Shown in pieces: positions 1 to 4,617 of a stretch of 5,488 nucleotides of DNA (its first letter is position 1; the number at the start of each line of letters is the position of its first letter). The stretch is from JBEKVE01 sp049514335 (GTDB lineage: Bacteria > Actinomycetota > Acidimicrobiia > Acidimicrobiales > UBA8190). The notes under the pieces were generated by a model. The model searched no databases. It saw only the letters and a program-made list of their open reading frames with translations, and was not told the DNA's origin. The DNA is taken from positions 1-5,488 of the forward strand of contig JBEKVE010000204.1 in the NCBI GenBank assembly GCA_049514335.1. Direction: 5' to 3'. A program made the position numbers and the translations under genes.

Positions 1-135
1 CTCCCACGCCTCGTCGGGCGACGGTGGCTCGGCCGCGTCCCGCTCGAACAGCGTGACGTCGTGGCCGTCGTCGGCCAGGACCATGGCTGCGCACAGGCCG
101 CCCACGCCCCCTCCGGTGATCACGATCGATGCCAT
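1..135 (-). CDS. FAD-dependent oxidoreductase, N-terminal fragment (runs off left edge)
   Basis: Only the first 45 codons lie in the window; the gene continues past the left edge. The protein opens with a short beta strand (residues 3-7) followed by the dinucleotide-binding loop GGGVGG (8-13, fitting GxGxxG), a helix, and a second strand ending in the acidic residue E31 (motif LFERD). This is the Rossmann fingerprint that binds the ADP part of FAD in flavin monooxygenases and related oxidoreductases (p-hydroxybenzoate hydroxylase fold). The ATG at 133-135 is chosen because the Rossmann strand begins directly after it and a GGAG Shine-Dalgarno-like sequence (complement of 140-143) lies 4 nt upstream. 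It is divergent from the acyl-CoA synthetase gene, with 178 bp between the starts. Substrate and reaction cannot be told from this fragment; the FAD-binding role is secure, the monooxygenase assignment is inference. Confidence 0.85.
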   Translation of the reverse strand, partial: MASIVITGGGVGGLCAAMVLADDGHDVTLFERDAAEPPSPDEAWE

Positions 136-313
136 GGCGCTCCGTTCGTCATCGGCCCCTGCCGGGCGTCCCCGACGTCCGGGCGCCGGGCCACCCGTGG
201 CAGGTGCAAGCTACCAGCGCGCCGCGCCTGCGTCTGTTCCTACGATGAGCCCCGGACCGTGCCCGACGACGCGCACGGCGCGGCCCGCGGCCACAGGGGG
301 AGGGAGCACCACC

Positions 314-1861
314 ATGCACGTACCGCTCACCGTCGGGGACTTCCTCCAGCGCGCCGCCTTCGTCCACGGCGACAGGGTGGCGGTGGTGGACGAGCCCGGG
401 GTGCCGGGTTCGCTCGGGACGATCACCTACACCGAGATGCACGACCGGGCCCGGGGCATGGCCGTGGCGCTCGACGCCATGGGCGTGGGCCACGGGGCGC
501 GGGTGGCGGTGGTGAGCCCCAACTCGGGGCGGCTGCTCGTGTCGTTCTTCGGAGTGAGCGGCTTCGGCCGGGTGCTCGTCCCCATCAACTTCCGGCTCAA
601 CGCCCAGGAGGTCGCCTACATCGTGGAGCACTCCGGCGCGTCGGTGCTCCTCGTCGACCCCGAGCTCGACGAGCCGCTGGCCGATGTGTCGGCCCCGGTG
701 CGCATGCTCCTCGACGGGCGCGAGGACGCCGGGCTGTTCGCCCCCGCCCCGGCAGGCACCGATCCCGCCCACTGGGACGCCGATGAGACGGCGACCTGCT
801 CCATCAACTACACGTCGGGGACAACGGCCCGCCCCAAGGGGGTCCAGCTGACGCACCGCAACTGCTGGCTGAACGCCGTCGTCTTCGGCTGGCACACGAC
901 GGTCTCTGACCGCGACACCCTGCTCCACACCCTGCCCATGTTCCACTGCAACGGCTGGGGAATGCCCTACGCCGTCACGGCCATGGGGGGCACCCACGTG
1001 GTGCTGCGCAAGGTCGACGGTGAGGAGATCCTGCGCCGGGTGGAGGAACAGGGCGTCACCTTGCTGTGCGGGGCGCCGGCGGTGGTGGCCGCCATCCTCG
1101 ACGCCGCCGCGCAACGCAGGAGCCGGGGCGACGTGGTCCCCGGGCGCGGCCGGGTACGCATCGTCGTGGCGGGCGCTCCCCCACCGTCGAAGACCATCGA
1201 GTCGGTCGAGCGCGAGCTCGGCTGGGAATTCATCCAGATCTACGGCCTCACCGAGACCACGCCGCTGCTCACCGTCAACCGGGCCCCCGCCGACTGGGAG
1301 GGTCTCGACGGCGCAGAGCGCGCTGCCCGACTGGCTCGTGCCGGCGTGCCCGCTGTCGGCGTGCGCATCCGCACCGACGAGAACGGCGAGATCCTGGCCC
1401 GGTCGAACCACGTCTTCGACGGCTACTGGCAACAGCCCGAGGACACGGCCCGGGCCCTCGAGGGCGGCTGGTTCCACACCGGTGACGGGGGGCACCTCGA
1501 CGGCCCCTTCACCGTCATCGCCGACCGCAAGAAAGACGTCATCATCACCGGCGGCGAGAACGTGTCGTCCATCGAGGTGGAGGACTGCCTCTACCAGCAC
1601 GATGCCGTGGCCGAGGCGGCGGTGATCGGCGTCCCCGACGACAAGTGGGGGGAGACGGTGAAGGCGCTCGTGGTGCTGCGGCCCGGCGCGGTCGCCACCG
1701 AGGCCGAGCTCATCGCCTTCTGCCGGGAGCGGCTGGCGCATTTCAAGGCACCCACCTCGGTGGAGCTGCGCCAGGGCCTGGTGCGCACCGCCACGGGCAA
1801 GCTCCAGAAGTACAAGCTGCGCCAGCCCTACTGGGAGGGAAGGGACCGGGGCGTGAACTGA
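314..1861 (+). CDS. AMP-binding acyl-CoA synthetase (fatty-acid--CoA ligase, FadD-like)
   Basis: A 515-residue member of the ANL adenylate-forming superfamily, predicted to activate a carboxylic acid with ATP to an acyl-adenylate and transfer it to CoA in the cytoplasm or at the membrane face. All core motifs are present: the ATP P-loop YTSGTTARPKG (166-176), LPMFHCNGWG (207-216, typical of medium/long-chain acyl-CoA synthetases), YGLTETTP (310-317), HTGD (388-391), the hinge and A8 segment DRKKDVIITGGENVSSIEVE (404-423), and the C-terminal TATGKLQK with the likely catalytic lysine K496. The length is at the short, normal end of the family. The reading frame is open upstream to 53, but that part overlaps the divergent gene and looks non-coding. 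ATG 314 is preferred because a purine-rich Shine-Dalgarno sequence (296-306, GGGGGAGGGAG) ends 7 nt before it and the family's N-terminal motif (VGDFLQRAAFVHGDRVAVV) follows at once. One oddity is Ala172 in place of the usual P-loop glycine. Chain-length preference is not readable. Confidence 0.93.
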   Translation: MHVPLTVGDFLQRAAFVHGDRVAVVDEPGVPGSLGTITYTEMHDRARGMAVALDAMGVGHGARVAVVSPNSGRLLVSFFGVSGFGRVLVPINFRLNAQEVAYIVEHSGASVLLVDPELDEPLADVSAPVRMLLDGREDAGLFAPAPAGTDPAHWDADETATCSINYTSGTTARPKGVQLTHRNCWLNAVVFGWHTTVSDRDTLLHTLPMFHCNGWGMPYAVTAMGGTHVVLRKVDGEEILRRVEEQGVTLLCGAPAVVAAILDAAAQRRSRGDVVPGRGRVRIVVAGAPPPSKTIESVERELGWEFIQIYGLTETTPLLTVNRAPADWEGLDGAERAARLARAGVPAVGVRIRTDENGEILARSNHVFDGYWQQPEDTARALEGGWFHTGDGGHLDGPFTVIADRKKDVIITGGENVSSIEVEDCLYQHDAVAEAAVIGVPDDKWGETVKALVVLRPGAVATEAELIAFCRERLAHFKAPTSVELRQGLVRTATGKLQKYKLRQPYWEGRDRGVN

Positions 1862-1946
1862 TCGGGCCCGCCACCACCCCCGGTCCGGGGCCGCGGCGCC
1901 GGTGGCCCGGCCACGCAGGGCGGACCGCCGGGCGGGTCAGGGCAAT

Positions 1947-1952
1947 TAGGGT
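1947..1952 (+). promoter_or_regulatory. Possible leaderless-type -10 element (TAGGGT) before the thioesterase
   Basis: The hexamer TAGGGT fits the actinobacterial -10 pattern TAnnnT. It ends 7 nt before the thioesterase ATG, so transcription would begin at or within a base of the start codon. Leaderless mRNAs of this geometry are common in Actinobacteria. The surrounding bases (CAATTAGG) are the only AT-leaning stretch in the gap. No convincing -35 box is seen 17 bp upstream, and the overlapping AGGG could instead act as a weak ribosome binding site. Confidence 0.3.
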
Positions 1953-1959
1953 TCGGCGC

Positions 1960-2862
1960 ATGGACGCGCGCCAGTTCCTCGGGCTCGAGCCCACCGACGA
2001 CCCGTTGCGGTGGCGGCTGCCGGTCACGCCCGCGGTGTGCACCCCGGGACGCTTCCTCTACGGCGGCTGCGGACTCGCTGCCGGGATCGTCGCCCTCGAG
2101 GCGGCCGCCGGACGGCCCACGGTGTGGGCCACGGCCCAGTACCTGGCCTACGCGCCCACCGGATCGGTCCTCGACTGGGAGGTGACCCTCCCCGCCGCCG
2201 GACGCAGCACCACCCAGGGCCGGGCCATCGGGCGCCTCGGCCAGGAAGAGGTCCTCACCGTCAACGCCGCGCTGGGCCACTACGACCTCGACATGGGGGG
2301 GACGTGGGTCGAGGCCCCGGACGTGCCCGCGCCACTCGACTGCCCCCTCCAGGAGATCCCCCCTCTGTTCGCCGACTCGGTCCTCGAGCGGGTGGAGCAT
2401 CGGGTGGCCCGGGGCCGCACGATGATGGACATGGATGGTCGCCCCGGCGACGCCCACTCCGCCTTCTGGGTGCGGGTACCCGGGCACCTCGAACCGTCGG
2501 CAGCCACCCTGGCCGTGATCGGCGACTACGTGTCGGGGGGCGTGTCCCAGCCGCTCGGGGTGCGCACCATGGGCCGGAGCCTCGACAACACCCTTCGGGT
2601 GGCGCAGTTGGTGCCGAGCGAGTGGATCCTGTGTGACATCCACATGCACGCCCTGGCCAACGGCTTCGCCCACGGCCTCGCCCACCTGTGGGCCGAGGAC
2701 CGGACGCTGCTCGCCACCGCAAGCCAGTCGATCAGCGTGCGCCGCTGGCCGGGCGACGCTGCGCTCGTGGCCGGAGCCGCCCTGTCGAAGACCGACGGTT
2801 CGGGGACCGATGGTTCGGGGACGGGCCGGCCGGGTACGGACCCGGCTCGGCCCGGGTCATGA
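1960..2862 (+). CDS. TesB-like acyl-CoA thioesterase (double hotdog)
   Basis: A 300-residue protein resembling the acyl-CoA thioesterase II (TesB) family, which hydrolyses acyl-CoA to free acid and CoA. The N-terminal hotdog carries the segment RFLYGGCGLAAG (31-42) that starts the central helix. The C-terminal hotdog covers about residues 165-263 and contains SLDN (D209 at the TesB catalytic Asp position), the ANGFAHGLAHLWAEDRTLLAT segment and ASQS (Q256 at the catalytic Gln position). By eye, the position of the E. coli TesB catalytic Thr is H230, so the third catalytic residue may differ. The ATG at 1960 gives the normal family N-terminus (MDARQFLGLEP); longer upstream extensions in this frame overlap the synthetase gene and are rejected. 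The last 25 or so residues are a Gly/Ser/Thr/Asp/Pro low-complexity tail encoded partly by a 15-bp duplication. It lies 98 bp downstream of the synthetase and may share its transcript. The fold assignment is firm; the natural substrate is unknown. Confidence 0.87.
   Translation: MDARQFLGLEPTDDPLRWRLPVTPAVCTPGRFLYGGCGLAAGIVALEAAAGRPTVWATAQYLAYAPTGSVLDWEVTLPAAGRSTTQGRAIGRLGQEEVLTVNAALGHYDLDMGGTWVEAPDVPAPLDCPLQEIPPLFADSVLERVEHRVARGRTMMDMDGRPGDAHSAFWVRVPGHLEPSAATLAVIGDYVSGGVSQPLGVRTMGRSLDNTLRVAQLVPSEWILCDIHMHALANGFAHGLAHLWAEDRTLLATASQSISVRRWPGDAALVAGAALSKTDGSGTDGSGTGRPGTDPARPGS
2791..2820 (+). repeat. 15-bp tandem duplication in the thioesterase tail
   Basis: Two adjacent 15-bp units, ACCGACGGTTCGGGG (2791-2805) and ACCGATGGTTCGGGG (2806-2820), differ at one base and encode TDGSG twice. 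A degenerate GTGRPGT stretch follows. The unit is a multiple of three, so the frame is kept. It lies beyond the hotdog fold and looks like replication-slippage expansion of a dispensable tail. Confidence 0.85.
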
Positions 2863-2935
2863 CGAGCACGATGTCGCCGGCGGGCCCGTCGGCGCAGCAC
2901 GGTGCCGGGGCGGCACCCCGACGTGGGAGACGATG

Positions 2936-3856
2936 ATGCGCACCAGGACGATCGGATCGCTCGAGGTCTCGGTGGTGGGACTGGGGTGCAACAACTTCGG
3001 CGGGCGCCTGGACGAGGCACGCTCGGCCGAGGTGGTCCACGCCGCCCTCGACGCCGGCATCACGCTCTTCGACACCGCCGACATCTACGGGGGCACCAAG
3101 AGCGAGCAATACGTGGGCGGGGCGCTCGGGGCACGCCGCGGCGAGGTGGTGCTCGCCACCAAGTTCGGCATGCAGGTCGACGAAGAGCGCCGGGGGGCGG
3201 CGCCCGAGTACGTGCACCGGGCACTCGAAGACAGCCTGCGCCGCCTGGGCACGGACTACGTCGACCTCTACCAGCTGCATGCCCCGGACCCGGCCACGCC
3301 CATCGCCGACACGCTGGGCGCCCTCGACGAATGCGTCCGGGCGGGCAAAGTCCGCGAGATCGGGTGCTCGAACTTCACCGTCGAGCAGCTGCGCGAGGCG
3401 GAGCTCGCCGCCGCGCCCGGTGCAGCGCACTTCGTAAGCGTGCAGAACCAGTACAGCCTGCTGCACCGGGACCCCGAGGCCGACGTGCTGCCCGAGTGCC
3501 GGCGGGCCGGCCTCTCCTTCCTCCCCTACTTCCCGCTCGCCTCGGGCGTCCTCACCGGCAAGTACCGCCGGGGCGAGGCTCCGCCGTCGGGGACGCGGCT
3601 GTCGGCGGCCACCCCGGGCGAGGGAGCGCTCTCCGACGCCAACCTGGCCTTCGTGGAAGAGCTGACCCGCATCGCCGAGCGCCACGGGCACAGCACCGTC
3701 GAGCTCGCCATGGCATGGGTGGCGGCCCAGACCCCGGTGGCGTCGGTCATCGCCGGGGCGACGTCACCGGAGCAGGTACGCGCCAATGTCGCCGCCGCCG
3801 ACTGGGTGCTCGGCGACGACGACCTGGCGGAGATCGGGGCGGTCACACCCCGCTGA
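2936..3856 (+). CDS. Aldo/keto reductase family oxidoreductase
   Basis: A 306-residue member of the aldo/keto reductase superfamily, a cytosolic TIM-barrel enzyme that normally uses NADPH to reduce aldehydes or ketones. The full catalytic tetrad is visible: D46 and Y51 in FDTADIYGG, K76 in LATKFG, and H115 in YQLHAPD. Other family hallmarks are the N-terminal strand GSLEVSVVGLGCNNFGG, IGCSNFTVEQL, the NQYSLLHR strand, PYFPLASGVLTGKY, and the cofactor-binding C-terminal SVIAGATSPEQVRANVAA. Length is typical. Two adjacent in-frame ATGs occur (2933 and 2936). The second is preferred because GGAG at 2926-2929 lies 6 nt from it but only 3 nt from the first. It starts 73 bp after the thioesterase stop; I see no promoter or terminator in that gap, so read-through from upstream is plausible. 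It resembles the bacterial YajO/Tas-like AKR groups more than plant-type AKRs, but the substrate is unknown. Confidence 0.93.
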   Translation: MRTRTIGSLEVSVVGLGCNNFGGRLDEARSAEVVHAALDAGITLFDTADIYGGTKSEQYVGGALGARRGEVVLATKFGMQVDEERRGAAPEYVHRALEDSLRRLGTDYVDLYQLHAPDPATPIADTLGALDECVRAGKVREIGCSNFTVEQLREAELAAAPGAAHFVSVQNQYSLLHRDPEADVLPECRRAGLSFLPYFPLASGVLTGKYRRGEAPPSGTRLSAATPGEGALSDANLAFVEELTRIAERHGHSTVELAMAWVAAQTPVASVIAGATSPEQVRANVAAADWVLGDDDLAEIGAVTPR

Positions 3857-3876
3857 ACACGGTCAGGCGGTGCTGA

Positions 3877-4479
3877 TCAGGCGGCGCCCTCTTGCTGGGC
3901 CTGGCGCAGGATGGCCTCGACGTTCAGCTCGATGCGGATCTTCTTGCTCACCACCACACCACCGGCCTCGAGGGCCTGGTTGTAGGTGAGGCCCCAGGCC
4001 TCACGGTCGATCTCGGTGGTGGCGGTGAAGGCGATGGCCTTGGTACCCCAGGGCGTGGTGTTGGCCCCGTCGAACTCCACGTCCAACACCACCGGCCGGG
4101 TGGTGCCCACGATGGTGAGGTCGCCGGTCACCTTCCAGGCGTCGCCGTCGAGCTCCACCTTGGTGCTCTTGAAGCTGAGCGTGGGGTGGTTCTCCACGTC
4201 CAGGAAGTCGGCACTGCGCAGGTGGGTGTCACGCTGGTCCTGGTTGGTGTCCACGCTGGCGGCGTCGATGGTGACCTCCACGGAGGAGTCCTCGGGGACC
4301 TCGGCCACGTGCAGCGACCCGGAGAACTGGGCGAAGCGTCCCCGGACCTTGGTGATCATGAGGTGGCGGGCCACGAACTCGACGGCGCTGTGGGCCTGGT
4401 CGAGGTCGTAGGTGCCCGCCGCGGGGACCTGGGTGCCCCGGTACTGGCGGGTCGAGGTGGGTACGGCGGTGGTGGTCAT
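3877..4479 (-). CDS. YceI family protein (lipocalin-like polyisoprenoid/lipid-binding barrel)
   Basis: A 200-residue protein spanning the whole YceI-like domain. Landmarks are the first strand YDLDQAHSAVEFVARHLMITKVRGRF (24-49), the SVEVTIDAASVDT strand (66-78), the signature RDTHLRSADFLDVENHPTLSF (83-103), GDLTIVGTTRPVVLDVEF (119-136), EIDREAWGL (156-164), and the last strands VVVSKKIRIELNVEA (175-189). Characterised members form an extended beta-barrel that binds a polyprenyl chain; some are stress- or base-inducible. Unlike E. coli YceI, this one has no signal peptide: the N-terminus is a short polar Thr/Ser-rich extension, so it is predicted to be cytosolic. The ATG at 4477-4479 is chosen because GGGAGG (complement of 4487-4492) lies 7 nt upstream. 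An in-frame ATG further up (4522-4524) would sit at the predicted transcription start and is unlikely. Its stop faces the aldo/keto reductase stop across 20 bp with no visible terminator. Regulation is suggested by the palindrome and promoter upstream. Confidence 0.93.
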   Translation of the reverse strand: MTTTAVPTSTRQYRGTQVPAAGTYDLDQAHSAVEFVARHLMITKVRGRFAQFSGSLHVAEVPEDSSVEVTIDAASVDTNQDQRDTHLRSADFLDVENHPTLSFKSTKVELDGDAWKVTGDLTIVGTTRPVVLDVEFDGANTTPWGTKAIAFTATTEIDREAWGLTYNQALEAGGVVVSKKIRIELNVEAILRQAQQEGAA

Positions 4480-4512
4480 GGCGGATCCTCCCAGATCGTT
4501 GTGGGCACAATG

Positions 4513-4524
4513 TTGCGTTTGCAA
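4513..4524. promoter_or_regulatory. Second TTG-N6-CAA box over the predicted transcription start
   Basis: TTG (4513-4515), six bases, CAA (4522-4524) forms a small dyad, extended one base on each side (GTTGC at 4512-4516 and GCAAC at 4521-4525, four bases between). It has the same core and spacing as the centre of the large palindrome upstream, and the two centres lie 31 bp apart, close to three helical turns. It covers the predicted start near 4520, where a bound repressor would block transcription. As six fixed bases can recur by chance, this is a candidate auxiliary operator only. Confidence 0.4.
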
Positions 4525-4526
4525 CC

Positions 4527-4555
4527 ATCATACCCGGAAGTATTTGTATGGTCAA
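4527..4555 (-). promoter_or_regulatory. Sigma70-type promoter of the YceI gene
   Basis: Read on the minus strand, TTGACC (4555-4550) is a good -35 box and TATGAT (4532-4527) a near-perfect -10 box, separated by exactly 17 bp. Transcription is predicted to start at the A near 4520, giving a 5' leader of about 41 nt with the Shine-Dalgarno sequence near its end. It is much closer to consensus than anything else in this GC-rich window. The spacer is filled by one arm and the centre of the 36-bp palindrome. Confidence 0.8.
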
Positions 4556-4567
4556 CTACTTCCGGGT
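4532..4567. promoter_or_regulatory. 36-bp near-perfect palindrome overlapping the YceI promoter (likely operator)
   Basis: Left half ACCCGGAAGTATTTG (4532-4546) and right half CAACTACTTCCGGGT (4553-4567) are complementary at 14 of 15 positions around the 6-bp centre TATGGT. The outer 11 bp of each arm are perfect. The inner part reads TA-k-TTG-N6-CAA-m-TA, the kind of dyad bound by MarR-type winged-helix dimers; other dimeric repressors such as TetR types are also possible. The site spans the last base of the -10 box, the whole spacer and the -35 box, so binding should exclude RNA polymerase. As RNA it could form a hairpin, but no U-tract follows on either strand, so I prefer an operator to a terminator. 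No regulator gene is in the window. Confidence 0.75.
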
Positions 4568-4617
4568 CGGAGGTATTCCCCGGGGGACTGGGGTGCTGGA
4601 AACCGCCTGGGTGGGGG

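Noticed and set aside
241..246. TACGAT as a -10 box for the acyl-CoA synthetase
   Set aside because: It fits TAnnnT, but the bases about 17 bp upstream (GC-only) give no -35 box and the leader would be about 60 nt. The signal is too weak to annotate.
53..313. Upstream in-frame extension of the acyl-CoA synthetase (87 extra residues)
   Set aside because: It overlaps the divergent FAD oxidoreductase N-terminus, is Pro/Arg/Ala-rich without family similarity, and a good Shine-Dalgarno sequence precedes ATG 314.
149..1741. Long minus-strand open frame opposite the synthetase
   Set aside because: It is a shadow frame in GC-rich DNA. The translation is His/Arg/Gly/Pro-rich with no domain, and the plus strand carries every motif of an acyl-CoA synthetase.
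1862..1959. Small dyads such as GTGGC-CCG-GCCAC in the synthetase-thioesterase gap as a terminator
   Set aside because: The stems are 5-6 bp in DNA that is nearly all G and C and have no T-tract, so they are expected by composition.
2732..3691. Long minus-strand open frame opposite the aldo/keto reductase
   Set aside because: It has no recognisable motif and lies antisense to a gene with an intact catalytic tetrad.
3857..3890. Direct repeat TCAGGCGG (3863-3870 and 3877-3884) or a shared bidirectional terminator between the convergent genes
   Set aside because: The repeat is only 8 bp, partly coding, and no stem-loop with a T-tract is seen in the 20-bp gap.
4532..4567. Palindrome as an intrinsic terminator of the Ig-like gene
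   Set aside because: No U-rich tract follows the hairpin on the minus strand (TATGATGG follows), and the dyad overlaps a near-consensus promoter, which fits an operator better.
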